Of a stretch of 64,000 nt of DNA, positions 7,958-16,880 are shown piece after piece. Position 1 is the stretch's first letter; every line of letters starts with the position of its first letter. The stretch spans positions 186,001 through 250,000 of the forward strand of contig CAJTLN010000001.1 in the NCBI GenBank assembly GCA_910577505.1, in the 5' to 3' direction. The stretch is from an uncultured Bacilli bacterium. GTDB lineage: Bacteria > Bacillota_I > Bacilli_A > RF39 > UBA660. The position numbers and the translations under genes are program-made. Below the pieces are notes generated by a model, which saw nothing but the letters and a program-made list of their open reading frames with translations, was not told where the DNA came from and did not search any database.

Positions 7958-9868
7958 CTACGCATCCAAATTAGCATATGTTGCATTCTCTTCAATAAAT
8001 GCTCTTCTAGGTTCAACTTCATCACCCATTAACTTAGAGAATACTTCATCAGCTGCTCTTGTATCTTCAACAGTAATTTGTCTTAATACACGTTTTTCTA
8101 TATCCATTGTTGTTTCATTTAATTCTTCAGCATCCATCTCTCCTAAACCTTTCATACGTAAGATATCTCTCTTAGTTTCAGGTTTTAATGTAGCTAAATA
8201 TTCATCAAGTTCTTTTTGATCAAGAACATATTTAATAGTTTGACCATGTTTAACACAGAATAATGGTGGTTGAGCAGCATACACATGTCCTGCTTCAACT
8301 ATAGGTCTAAAGAATCTATAGAATAATGTTAATAATAATACTCTGATGTGGGCACCATCAACATCGGCATCTGTCATGATTATAATTTTTCCATATCTTA
8401 ACTTAGATAAATCAAATTCATCACCAATACCAGTACCAAATGCTGTAATAATAGTTCTAATTTCTTCATTCCCTAAAGCTCTATCAAGTCTAGCTTTTTC
8501 AACATTTAATATTTTACCTCTTAATGGAAGTATAGCTTGAGTTAAACTATTTCTACCTTTAATAGCAGAGCCTCCAGCTGAATCTCCTTCGACTAAGAAT
8601 ATTTCACATTCTTCTGAATTTTTACTCTTACAATCATTTAATTTACCATAGAAGTTAGTAATATCTAAATCACCTTTTCTTCTAGTTAATTCTCTTGCTT
8701 TCTTAGCAGCAAGTCTTGCTCTAGAAGCAGTCATTGATTTTTCAATAATAGACTTAGCCTGATCAGGATTTTCTAGTAAAAATCTTTCTAATCCTTCACT
8801 AAACACATCATCAGCAATCTTTCTAACTTCAGCATTACCTAATTTAGTCTTAGTTTGACCTTCAAACTGTGGATCAGGATGTTTACAAGAAATAATCATT
8901 GTAATACCTTCACGAACATCATCACCAGTTAAAGGATCATCACTATCCTTTAAAATCTTGTTATTTTTGGCATAATTGTTAATAATTCTTGTTAAAGCTC
9001 TCTTAACACCATCTTCATGTGTTCCACCCTCATAAGTACTAATATTATTAGTAAATGAATAAATTTGAGAACTATAATCTTCATTATATTGAAAAGCTAC
9101 TTCCATAGAAATATTATCTTCTTGTCCCTCAACATAAACTACATTTTCATGAATTACTTTCTTATTTTTGTTTAACTTATGAACAAACTCAATAATTCCG
9201 CCTTCATATAAGAATTCATCTTTTTTCTCATCTTCCCTTAAATCTGTTAAAACAATTCGAAGTCCCTTATTTAAGAAAGCCAATTCTTCTAATCTCGTAG
9301 CTAAAGTCTCATAGTTATAAACTGTAGTTTCTTTAAATACAGTAGGATCAGCTTTAAAAGTAACTGTAGTTCCTGTTCTATCCTTATCACAATCATCTAT
9401 TACTTTTAATTCTCCCACAGGATGTCCACCATTTTCAAATCTTTGAAAATATACATGTCCTTCTCTATAAACTCTTACTTCTAACCAAGAAGATAAAGCA
9501 TTAACAACTGAAGCACCAACTCCATGTAATCCACCGGATACCTTGTATCCGCCTCCGCCGAATTTACCTCCAGCATGTAATACAGTAAAAATTGTCTCTA
9601 TTGTTGATAATCCTGTCTTGGCATTAATACCAGTTGGCATCCCACGACCATTATCTTTAACAGAAATTATATTGTTTTTTTCAATAGACACTTCTATATC
9701 ATGACAATAACCAGCTAAAGCTTCATCAACTGCATTATCAACAATTTCCCATACTAAATGGTGTAATCCTCTTTCACTAGTAGTACCAATATACATACCA
9801 GGTCTTTTTCTAACAGCTTCCAAGCCTTCTAAGACTTGAATATCACTATCATTATATTCTTCTTTCAT
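7958..9868 (-). CDS. gyrB: DNA gyrase subunit B
   Basis: ATPase subunit of gyrase. An N-terminal GHKL ATPase domain (EIVDNAVDEALAG, DNGRGMP, GLHGVGASVVNAL) is followed by the transducer and the Toprim domain (EGDSAGGSAIKGR, PLRGKILNVEKA, TDADVDGAHIR). The C-terminal RMKGLGEMDAEEL is the gyrase-type tail. The frame extends to 9889, but the ATG at 9868 has GGGAGGATTAGTT upstream and starts MKEEYNDSDIQVLEGLEAVRKRPGMYIG, the standard family start. Only 2 bp separate it from recF. Confidence 0.98.
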   Translation of the reverse strand: MKEEYNDSDIQVLEGLEAVRKRPGMYIGTTSERGLHHLVWEIVDNAVDEALAGYCHDIEVSIEKNNIISVKDNGRGMPTGINAKTGLSTIETIFTVLHAGGKFGGGGYKVSGGLHGVGASVVNALSSWLEVRVYREGHVYFQRFENGGHPVGELKVIDDCDKDRTGTTVTFKADPTVFKETTVYNYETLATRLEELAFLNKGLRIVLTDLREDEKKDEFLYEGGIIEFVHKLNKNKKVIHENVVYVEGQEDNISMEVAFQYNEDYSSQIYSFTNNISTYEGGTHEDGVKRALTRIINNYAKNNKILKDSDDPLTGDDVREGITMIISCKHPDPQFEGQTKTKLGNAEVRKIADDVFSEGLERFLLENPDQAKSIIEKSMTASRARLAAKKARELTRRKGDLDITNFYGKLNDCKSKNSEECEIFLVEGDSAGGSAIKGRNSLTQAILPLRGKILNVEKARLDRALGNEEIRTIITAFGTGIGDEFDLSKLRYGKIIIMTDADVDGAHIRVLLLTLFYRFFRPIVEAGHVYAAQPPLFCVKHGQTIKYVLDQKELDEYLATLKPETKRDILRMKGLGEMDAEELNETTMDIEKRVLRQITVEDTRAADEVFSKLMGDEVEPRRAFIEENATYANLDA

Positions 9869-9870
9869 AA

Positions 9871-10959
9871 CTAATCCTCCCTTACACAACCATCATTGAT
9901 TTCAAACAACTTACTCATATCTAAAATATCTTTATTAATCTTATCAATATCAGTAGTAGTTATAAACGTTTGAATATCTTTATTAATTAAATTAAGAATA
10001 TTGTTTATTTTAAACCTATCTAATTCGCTAAATAAATCGTCTAATATCAAAATAGGATAATTTCCCCTAACTTGATAAAAAATCTCTAATTCAGTCAATT
10101 TATAGGCAATAATAGCATTCTTTTGCTGACCTTCAGATCCATAATCCTTAATATTATATCCTTTAAACTTAAATCTAACATCATCATGATGAACTCCAAA
10201 TGAAGTTTTCCCCAATATAATATCTCTATTTAAGTTCTCTCTATATTTTGAAACAATCTTTTCTTTATCAAAATTTTTATAATCAGATACATATTCAAGA
10301 TTTAAATCATCAATATCACAAATACTATTATAAATCTCCCCTATTCTTTGATTTAATAAGTCAATATACTTTTTCCTAGATAAATAAATCTTCTCTCCAT
10401 AATCAATCAATTTACTTGTTAACACATCTAAATATTCTTTTGAAGAATTTGCATTAATATTAGTCGTTTTTAAATAAGAATTTCTCTGTTTTAATAACTT
10501 ATTATACATATTTAAATTCTTTAAATAAACATTATTAATCTGTGATATTTCTAAGTTAATTGCTTTTCTTCTGATACTTGGTGAATCTTTAATAAATCTA
10601 AGATCATCAGGATTAAAAAGTACCACACTAATTTCAGATATATAATCACTTAATTTATCTACTTTAGTATTATTAATTTTTACTCTTTTTCCACTGTCTT
10701 TAATTATTATTTTATATTTATTCTCATACTTATCTTGTACTACGCCTTCTACACGACATACATCTTTGTTGTTCATAATTAGTACTTTATCAACAGAACC
10801 CCTAAAAGATTTAGTAAGTGCAAGTACATAAATACTTTCTACTAAATTAGTCTTCCCTGATCCATTATTACCATAAATAATATTATAGTTGGGAGAAAAG
10901 TCTAATTCCATTTTTTCATAATTTCTAAAATTTAATAACTTCAATTGCTGTATTTTCAT
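9871..10959 (-). CDS. recF: DNA replication and repair protein RecF
   Basis: SMC-like ATPase that guides RecR and RecO to gaps. Walker A is GNNGSGKTNLVESIY near residue 30, the signature motif is SEGQQKNAIIAYKLTE, and Walker B is ILILDDLFSELD. The true start is the ATG at 10959 (GAGGC upstream; MKIQQLKLLNFRNYEKMEL), not the open-frame start at 11028. The 362-residue length fits the family. It sits between a ComK-family gene and gyrB. Confidence 0.96.
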   Translation of the reverse strand: MKIQQLKLLNFRNYEKMELDFSPNYNIIYGNNGSGKTNLVESIYVLALTKSFRGSVDKVLIMNNKDVCRVEGVVQDKYENKYKIIIKDSGKRVKINNTKVDKLSDYISEISVVLFNPDDLRFIKDSPSIRRKAINLEISQINNVYLKNLNMYNKLLKQRNSYLKTTNINANSSKEYLDVLTSKLIDYGEKIYLSRKKYIDLLNQRIGEIYNSICDIDDLNLEYVSDYKNFDKEKIVSKYRENLNRDIILGKTSFGVHHDDVRFKFKGYNIKDYGSEGQQKNAIIAYKLTELEIFYQVRGNYPILILDDLFSELDRFKINNILNLINKDIQTFITTTDIDKINKDILDMSKLFEINDGCVRED

Positions 10960-11064
10960 TTTTAAGCCTCTTTTACGACCGTAGATTAAAAAAAGTATTT
11001 TTTGAGTACTCCTATACCTCAAATACATTATAACACAAAAAAGCTACATTTAGTAGCTTTTTAA

Positions 11065-11517
11065 CTATTTTTTATCGATTTTTCTTAATTGTAATGTATC
11101 TTTTAATCTGGAACATCTGTACAATTGATTATCTATAATTGCAGTAGAAACATCGACCAGTATTTTTTTACCATTTTTTAGTTCAATGATTGTCTTATCT
11201 TTGAATCTATCAGGCTTATAAATATGCGAATAAGATAGCCATGAACACTCTTCATTCTTAGGTGACAATGTTGGAAAAAATATTATATCAAATGATTCTT
11301 CTATTATTACTGGTACTTTATGAGTAAAACCAACTAATTTAGATGTTCCAATTTGTCTCCCTTCAAGTGAACTACCAAAATATTCACAACTTTCTTCTAC
11401 TATCTTTAATGTTGGCTTGTTGACAACAAATGAGTTATCCACCTCATAAACTATAGTATGTTCTTCATCTTTTGGAATTAACGCAACCGTATCCTTATTT
11501 ATTTCATATGATTCCAT
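11065..11517 (-). CDS. comK: ComK-family transcription factor
   Basis: A 150-residue protein (from the ATG at 11517, which has GGGAGG 9 bases upstream). It carries the ComK-family hallmarks in order: an N-terminal YEINKDTVALIP, then VNKPTLKIVEESCEYFGSSLEGR (compare the C-x-Y-x-GSS-x-EGR signature), GFTHKVPVIIEE, IIFFPTLSPKNEECSWLSYSHI, and a C-terminal basic strand region. In B. subtilis, ComK is the master activator of DNA uptake. Here it occupies the recF-dnaN gap, where Bacillus has the S4-domain gene yaaA. No competence genes are visible in the window, so its regulon is unknown. The terminator after dnaN isolates it from the dnaA-dnaN message, so it probably has its own promoter, which I could not identify confidently. 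Confidence 0.8.
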   Translation of the reverse strand: MESYEINKDTVALIPKDEEHTIVYEVDNSFVVNKPTLKIVEESCEYFGSSLEGRQIGTSKLVGFTHKVPVIIEESFDIIFFPTLSPKNEECSWLSYSHIYKPDRFKDKTIIELKNGKKILVDVSTAIIDNQLYRCSRLKDTLQLRKIDKK

Positions 11518-11630
11518 TAAACAAAACCTCCCTCTTTCCAAAATTTACCAACCTTATACACCTATAACTTGTCGAAAAAAGCAACATTATGTCGATTATC
11601 TATGATTTTTTTATTTTTTTATTATTTTTT

Positions 11631-11664
11631 GCAAAAAAAAAGACACTTATACATTAATAAGTGT
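11631..11664 (-). terminator. Terminator of dnaA-dnaN
   Basis: On the minus strand ACACTTAT and ATAAGTGT form an 8-bp stem with a 6-nt loop, followed by C and a run of nine T residues. It lies 15 bp after the dnaN stop and separates dnaN from comK-recF-gyrB-gyrA. Confidence 0.9.
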
Positions 11665-11678
11665 TTTAAAAATTTAAA

Positions 11679-12797
11679 TTAATAAGTTTTTATAGGTAAA
11701 ATTAATTGAATTAAAGATTCATCAGTCATTGATTTAATAACAATTGGTTTAACTTCACCATTAAGTAATATTAATATTTCTTCATCTTTCATAGTCTTTA
11801 ATGCGTCTAACATATATTTAGCACTAAATGAAATATCTATATTAGCATCATCTTTAGTTTCAATATCAAGTTTTTCTTCTACCTTACCTATTTCAGAGGC
11901 ATATGAATTAATAATCATTTGACTATTTTTAATTCTCATTTTTACAATATTCTTATCTTTACTCTGTGTAAGTAAAGCCGCTCTATCTATTGCACTATAA
12001 TAATTATTCAAATTAGTATTAACTATTATTGCAAAATCATTAGGTATTAAGTTACTTGTATTAGGATATGTTCCAGAAAGTAAATTACTTTGGAAAATAA
12101 TATTTTTATATTTAAATAATACCTTATTAGTAAATACATGCATTTCTACATTTTCATCTTCTTGAATAATTTTATCTAATTCCATAATATTTTTACCTGG
12201 AATAACAATATTTATTTCTTCTTCAGAAGGAACATCAAGCTTTATATTTTTTTTAGCTAATCTATAAGAGTCAGTAGCTATACATTCTAATACGTCCCCT
12301 ACTATTTTAAAGTTCAATCCAGTAAGTAATGGTCTTAATTCTTGAGTAGAAATAGCAAAAGCTGTTTGACTAATAATAGATTTAAATGTATTTCCTTTAA
12401 TTGTAATAGGATTCTTACTCTCTTCTAGTTTTAGACTTGGATATTCTTTTGGATCTAAACAATTTAAATCATATTGACTATTATCGGAAGATATTTTTAT
12501 TTTTAATCCATCCATTAATTCGAAGTTAATTAAATCACTAGGCATTTTTCTAATAATATCTAAGATATATTTACTTTGAATAATAATAGATCCTTCACTT
12601 TCTATATTAGTAATAGCTTTCTTTTCAATAAAAGCTCTAATTGTTAATTCACTATCACTGGCAGTTAAGAATAATCCTTCTTCATTTAACTCGAATTTAA
12701 CGCCATTTAATATAGGAATTATATTCTTAGTAGAAATAGCTTTTACTACATTAGATAAATTTTCTAATAATATATTTTTTTCTATCGTAAATTTCAT
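11679..12797 (-). CDS. dnaN: DNA polymerase III beta subunit (sliding clamp)
   Basis: The sliding clamp that tethers polymerase to DNA. The protein starts MKFTIEKNILLENLSNVVKAIS at the ATG at 12797 (GAAGGA upstream); the longer frame to 12881 would read through the DnaA boxes. Three clamp-fold repeats are visible, with IIPILNGVKFELNEEGLFLTASDSE in the first and TDSYRLAKK in the second, and a C-terminal VIKSMTDESLIQLILPIKTY of the expected kind. It has 372 residues, the normal size. Confidence 0.97.
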   Translation of the reverse strand: MKFTIEKNILLENLSNVVKAISTKNIIPILNGVKFELNEEGLFLTASDSELTIRAFIEKKAITNIESEGSIIIQSKYILDIIRKMPSDLINFELMDGLKIKISSDNSQYDLNCLDPKEYPSLKLEESKNPITIKGNTFKSIISQTAFAISTQELRPLLTGLNFKIVGDVLECIATDSYRLAKKNIKLDVPSEEEINIVIPGKNIMELDKIIQEDENVEMHVFTNKVLFKYKNIIFQSNLLSGTYPNTSNLIPNDFAIIVNTNLNNYYSAIDRAALLTQSKDKNIVKMRIKNSQMIINSYASEIGKVEEKLDIETKDDANIDISFSAKYMLDALKTMKDEEILILLNGEVKPIVIKSMTDESLIQLILPIKTY

Positions 12798-12952
12798 AAA
12801 TATTCCTTCTTTCTTATTTATTTTTATAGTATTTATTATTATTACAATGTTGATAATGTTGATAAGTATATTTTTGTCCACATATATCTAGTAAATTTGC
12901 CTATTTTTATATGTTGATAAATCACGACTTACTAACAAATAATTCACATTAT
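12798..12952. other. DnaA-box cluster between dnaA and dnaN (second half of oriC)
   Basis: This 155-bp gap holds two directly abutting TGTTGATAA boxes (12848-12856 and 12857-12865), a third at 12912-12920 and a TTGTCCACA box at 12874-12882, within very AT-rich DNA. With the cluster upstream of dnaA it forms a bipartite origin as in B. subtilis. Confidence 0.75.
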
Positions 12953-14332
12953 TTATAATTTTGACTTTATTTCATTAATAATTTCTTTTAATTGACTATT
13001 ACTTTTTAAATCATCTTCTATTTTATCTACAGCATGTATTACTGTTGAATGATCTCTTCCTCCAAATTCTAAACCAATTCTAGGAAAAGATTGATCTGTT
13101 AGCATACGACATAAATACATAGCAACCATTCTTGGATATGCAATATTAGCACTTCTTCTTTTACCTTTTAATACTTCAACTGTTAGTTTATAGTAATCAG
13201 CAACTGCTTTTTGAATACTTACAATATCATTATTTATATAAGGATTCTTTGTAATATAGTCTTTTAAGGCTTCATTAGCAAATTCTAAATCTATTTTTTC
13301 AGGAACACACATTGCAGTATATGCTCCTAATCTGTTAATAGCACCTTCTAAGCTTCTTACGTCTGTATCACAATTATTTGCGATAAATTCTATAGCTTCA
13401 TCAGTCATTTTATCAGCAAAACTTTGATAATTATTTTTAATTTTATCTTTTATAATACGACATCTTAAATCAAAATCAGGTGGATAAATATCTACTGGCA
13501 ATCCCCAAGCAAATCTACTTCTAAGTCTTTCTTCAAGTAGTTTTAAATCTTCTGGAGATCTATCTGAACTTATGATAATTTGCTTATTTCTTCCATGTAA
13601 ATCATTAAAAGTATGGAAAAATTCTTCTTGTGTTTTCTCTGCTCCAACTAAATATTGGATATCATCTATTATTAGAACATCTATATTTCTATATTTATTC
13701 TTAAAATCATTAGCATAATCCATTGAATTATCAGTTGTATTAGCAATACCAGTATAATCTTTTCTAAAATCATCACTAGTCGTATATAATACTTTTAAAT
13801 CACTATTATTATCAGTTATATAGTTACCAATTGCATGCATTAAGTGTGTTTTTCCTAAACCACTTTTTCCATATATAAATAAAGGATTATATGTAACCCC
13901 AGGACTTTGTGCAACCGCAAATGCCGCTGTCCTAGCAAATTTATTAGTATCCCCAACAACAAAGTTGTCAAAATTTAATGATTTGTTTAAATTACTTTCG
14001 AACTTTTCAGGTTTAGCTGTGTTAATAACTATATCGTTATTAACAACCTTATCAATCAAATCGAGAGTTGGTTTCTCAATTTCTTCTTCTAATAAACAAT
14101 CAATTTCTTTATCTTCACCTAATACTTTTGCAAAAGAATCACTTATTAAGTCGTAATAATTTGTTAGTAACATCCTTTTATGTAGAGGCATTGGTACTTG
14201 TAAAACTATTTTTTTTTCATCAATTGAATATAGTTTGGTTTCACCGAACCATGTACTAAAAGATACTGGATGAAGTTCTTTTTTTATTATATCCTGAACA
14301 CTTACCCAAATATCATCAGAATTCAAAACCAT
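12953..14332 (-). CDS. dnaA: Chromosomal replication initiator DnaA
   Basis: Origin-binding AAA+ initiator. Domain I opens with DDIWVSVQDIIKKELHPVSFSTWF. Domain III has Walker A GKSGLGKTHLMHAIG, Walker B VLIIDDIQYL and an arginine-finger region RLRSRFAWGL. Domain IV ends with the DNA-binding signature FGGRDHSTVIHAVDKI. The start is ATG at 14332, with an adjacent GTG at 14335; the ribosome site GTGGGGTG is unusually close. DnaA boxes on both sides suggest autoregulation, as known for the family. It is 459 residues, with domain II short. Confidence 0.98.
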   Translation of the reverse strand: MVLNSDDIWVSVQDIIKKELHPVSFSTWFGETKLYSIDEKKIVLQVPMPLHKRMLLTNYYDLISDSFAKVLGEDKEIDCLLEEEIEKPTLDLIDKVVNNDIVINTAKPEKFESNLNKSLNFDNFVVGDTNKFARTAAFAVAQSPGVTYNPLFIYGKSGLGKTHLMHAIGNYITDNNSDLKVLYTTSDDFRKDYTGIANTTDNSMDYANDFKNKYRNIDVLIIDDIQYLVGAEKTQEEFFHTFNDLHGRNKQIIISSDRSPEDLKLLEERLRSRFAWGLPVDIYPPDFDLRCRIIKDKIKNNYQSFADKMTDEAIEFIANNCDTDVRSLEGAINRLGAYTAMCVPEKIDLEFANEALKDYITKNPYINNDIVSIQKAVADYYKLTVEVLKGKRRSANIAYPRMVAMYLCRMLTDQSFPRIGLEFGGRDHSTVIHAVDKIEDDLKSNSQLKEIINEIKSKL

Positions 14333-14340
14333 CACCCCAC

Positions 14341-14590
14341 TTCGAATAATCCGTACAAATATTTTAACTCAAGCTGTGGAAAATTAAAAGAACAATTTTT
14401 AAAAATTTTAACTATCAACAGGATATCAACAAAGTTATACCCAAATTATTTCTTTTAAATGCTGACTTTGCTTTATTTATCAACACTATCAACAATTTTA
14501 AAATTAACATGTTAAAAAAGTTATCCACATATCAACAGTTTATGTTGATAATTTTCGATTATTTAACATTTTTGACGGAAATCAAGATAT
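14341..14590. other. oriC: oriC: DnaA-box cluster upstream of dnaA
   Basis: The dnaA-rpmH gap holds a consensus box TTATCCACA (14521-14529), TTATCAACA (14477-14485), CTATCAACA (14412-14420 and 14486-14494), ATATCAACA (14423-14431 and 14529-14537), and on the other strand TGTTGATAA (14543-14551) and TGTGGAAAA (14375-14383). Genes diverge from this point, dnaA leftward and rpmH rightward, and coding strands switch here across the whole window, which supports this as the replication start. Confidence 0.92.
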
Positions 14591-14593
14591 TTC

Positions 14594-14623
14594 TTGACTT
14601 TTTTCAACAGTTAATATTATAAT
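14594..14623 (+). promoter_or_regulatory. Promoter of rpmH-rnpA
   Basis: TTGACT (14594-14599) and a perfect TATAAT (14618-14623) are 18 bp apart, about 34 bp before the rpmH start. Confidence 0.85.
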
Positions 14624-14656
14624 AAGGAAGCTTATTTAGATGTGGAGGTGTATTTT

Positions 14657-14782
14657 ATGAAAAGAACTTATCAACCAAATAATAGAAAAAGAGCAAAGAA
14701 ACACGGTTTTTTCGCTAGAAAAGAAACTAATATTTTAAATTCAAGAAGAGCAAAAGGTCGTAAAAAAATCGTTGTTAAATAA
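14657..14782 (+). CDS. rpmH: Ribosomal protein L34
   Basis: A 41-residue basic protein: MKRTYQPNNRKRAKKHGFFAR at the start and SRRAKGRKKIVVK at the end, the L34 pattern. The start has TGTGGAGGTG upstream. It is three residues shorter than usual, and the middle (KETNILN) departs from the common MSTKNGR segment. It heads the conserved rpmH-rnpA-yidC-khpB series. Confidence 0.96.
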   Translation: MKRTYQPNNRKRAKKHGFFARKETNILNSRRAKGRKKIVVK

Positions 14783-14783
14783 G

Positions 14784-14806
14784 CCACTACAAATAGTGGT
14801 TTTTTA
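14784..14806 (+). terminator. Terminator or attenuator between rpmH and rnpA
   Basis: CCACTA-CAAA-TAGTGG forms a 6-bp stem directly followed by six T residues. It probably gives more rpmH than rnpA message, since no separate rnpA promoter is evident. Confidence 0.8.
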
Positions 14807-14828
14807 TGTATAAAAGGGGATCTTTGAC

Positions 14829-15149
14829 ATGAAAAGAGCAGAAACAATTAAAGAAAAAAAATTATTTAATAATATAATAAGAAATGGAAAATTTAAAAAG
14901 AATGATTATTATGTATTATATAATATAAGGAAAGATGAAGAAAAAACTAATTATGGAATTGCTATTAGCAAAAAAGTAGGAAATGCTGTAATTAGAAATA
15001 AATTAAAAAGACAAACAAGAGCAATAATTGATAGTCACAGAAATTTATTTAAAAATAATCATAATTATATTATAATGATTAGAAAGAGCTGTGCTGATAC
15101 AAAATATGAAGTATTAGAACAAGCTTTAGTAAAATTATTAGAAAATTAA
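14829..15149 (+). CDS. rnpA: Ribonuclease P protein component
   Basis: Protein subunit of RNase P, which trims tRNA 5' ends. The 106-residue basic protein has the RNase P signature YGIAISKKVGNAVIRNKLKRQ (the RNR-type motif), preceded by a hydrophobic beta strand (YYVLYNIRK). It lies between rpmH and yidC in the standard order. The RNA partner was not found in this window. Confidence 0.95.
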   Translation: MKRAETIKEKKLFNNIIRNGKFKKNDYYVLYNIRKDEEKTNYGIAISKKVGNAVIRNKLKRQTRAIIDSHRNLFKNNHNYIIMIRKSCADTKYEVLEQALVKLLEN

Positions 15150-15159
15150 AGGTGATAAA

Positions 15160-16098
15160 GTGAAGAAAAAAACAAAAATTTTTATAATAGGACTTCTTTT
15201 AATACTATGTACTGGATGTACACAAACATTAAAAGATGGTAAAAAAGTAATAACAAACGAAGAAACAGGTCAAACCCTAACTTCAAATATATTATGTCAA
15301 CCGACAGAAGAACAATTATATAATACATATAGTGAATATGATGATAAATTACAAGTTAAGTTGGATGATTTGCCACAATGTTCAACATTTAAACCTAGTA
15401 AATTAGAATATAAGAGTTTATGGGAATCTATTTTTATTAAACCTCTTGCTTACATAATCTTAAAATTAGGATATTTAATTAAGAATATGGGACTTTCAGT
15501 TATGATAATTGGTCTATTAATAAGAATAATAATGATGCCAGTTCAAATAAAGACTGTTAAACAATCAGAAAATATGAAAAAGATTCAACCAGAAATGGCA
15601 AGAATAGAAAAAAAATATGCTAATAAAACTGATAATGATTCATTAATGGCTAAGAGTCAAGAAACAATGATGTTATATAAAAAATATCAAATTAATCCAG
15701 TTAGTGGATGTTTAATGGCGTTTATTCAATTACCTTTATTCTTTGCTTTCTTAGAAGCAATTAATAGAGTACCAGCAATTTTTGAAGGAACATTCTTAAC
15801 TATGAATTTGGGAATGACTCCAGCAACAGGTATTGCTCATCATAATTATATTTATATTATTTTAATTATCTTAATCATTTTAACAACATTCTTATCATTC
15901 AAAAATTCAATGGCTAGTCAAAATCAGAATAGCGAAATGGCTCAACAAATGAAGTTTATGTTTATATTTATGATTTTAATGGTGTCATTTGCATCTTTGA
16001 GTCTACCAACAGCAATTGCATTATATTGGATTGTAACAAATGGTTTTGCAGTAATACAAAACTTTATAATAAAGAAGTTAATTGAAAAGAGGATTTAA
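15160..16098 (+). CDS. yidC: Membrane insertase YidC/OxaA (lipoprotein form)
   Basis: Inserts membrane proteins, alone or with Sec. The start is GTG with AAAGGTGATAAA upstream. The N-terminus is a lipoprotein signal (LLLILCTGC, lipobox cysteine at about residue 20), as in Gram-positive YidC. The insertase core starts near residue 87 with five membrane helices; IIGLLIRIIMMPVQI carries the conserved arginine of the hydrophilic groove. The C-terminus is short and basic (IIKKLIEKRI). It abuts khpB, as in most Firmicutes. Confidence 0.95.
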   Translation: MKKKTKIFIIGLLLILCTGCTQTLKDGKKVITNEETGQTLTSNILCQPTEEQLYNTYSEYDDKLQVKLDDLPQCSTFKPSKLEYKSLWESIFIKPLAYIILKLGYLIKNMGLSVMIIGLLIRIIMMPVQIKTVKQSENMKKIQPEMARIEKKYANKTDNDSLMAKSQETMMLYKKYQINPVSGCLMAFIQLPLFFAFLEAINRVPAIFEGTFLTMNLGMTPATGIAHHNYIYIILIILIILTTFLSFKNSMASQNQNSEMAQQMKFMFIFMILMVSFASLSLPTAIALYWIVTNGFAVIQNFIIKKLIEKRI

Positions 16099-16100
16099 AA

Positions 16101-16721
16101 ATGAAGTTAGAAGTATTTGAAGGAAAAACAAAAGAAGAAGCAAAAGAAAAAGCACTAGAAACACTAAACGCTAATGAAAAAGATATTTACTATACTGAAG
16201 AAGAAGTAAAAGGTAAATTATTTAAATCAACAACTTATAGATGCCACGCAATAAAAATATCTGACATAGCATCTTACTTAAAAGAAGGATTAGCAGAATT
16301 GATTTCAAATATGGGAATAGAATGTCAGTTTGAAACAAATGTTAGAGAAGAACAAATAAACATTAAAATGTATTCTGATAAAAATAATATTTTAATAGGA
16401 AAAAACGGACAAACATTGATGGCAATTCAAACAGTATTAAGACAACAAGTATATAATGAAATAGGGATGTACCCTTATATATTACTAGATGTTGAAAACT
16501 ATAAAGAAAAGAAAATATCTAATCTAGAAAGAACAGCTAAAAGAATTGCTAAAGAAGTATTAAAAACTAAAATAGATGTTAGCTTAGATGATATGAATTC
16601 ATATGAAAGAAGAATAGTTCATAATGCCTTAACTAAATTTAAAAATATATCAACAACTAGCGAAGGTGCAGAGCCTAACCGTCATATAGTAATTAGATAT
16701 GTAGAAACTAAAGAAGACTAA
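16101..16721 (+). CDS. khpB: RNA-binding protein KhpB (Jag/EloR)
   Basis: The 206-residue protein has three parts: an N-terminal Jag domain (MKLEVFEGKTKEEAKEKAL, residues 1-50), a KH-II domain (about 75-145, with LIGKNGQTLMAIQ) and an R3H domain at the end (SYERRIVHNAL). KhpB partners KhpA in RNA binding and in streptococci controls cell elongation. It lies 2 bp after yidC. A terminator overlaps its stop codon. Confidence 0.95.
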   Translation: MKLEVFEGKTKEEAKEKALETLNANEKDIYYTEEEVKGKLFKSTTYRCHAIKISDIASYLKEGLAELISNMGIECQFETNVREEQINIKMYSDKNNILIGKNGQTLMAIQTVLRQQVYNEIGMYPYILLDVENYKEKKISNLERTAKRIAKEVLKTKIDVSLDDMNSYERRIVHNALTKFKNISTTSEGAEPNRHIVIRYVETKED

Positions 16722-16736
16722 AATCTTCTTTTTTTA
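16711..16736 (+). terminator. Terminator after khpB
   Basis: AAGAAGA-CTAAAA-TCTTCTT followed by T residues; the stem includes the last codons and stop of khpB. Confidence 0.8.
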
Positions 16737-16777
16737 TTGTCCAAATATCAGTAAAGTAAATAAAAAATACAACATAA

Positions 16778-16797
16778 ATTATTTCCCGGGAAATAAT
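16778..16797. promoter_or_regulatory. Noc-binding site (NBS) 2
   Basis: A perfect 20-base palindrome, ATTATTTCCCGGGAAATAAT, in the khpB-mnmE gap. It contains the complete Noc consensus and is the second such site, on the other side of oriC. Confidence 0.85.
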
Positions 16798-16880
16798 TTT
16801 GATATAATATAAACATAATAAAAAACATTTCCCATATAAAGAAAATGTGCTATAATACGAGCCAAAAGGAGTTGGAAACT

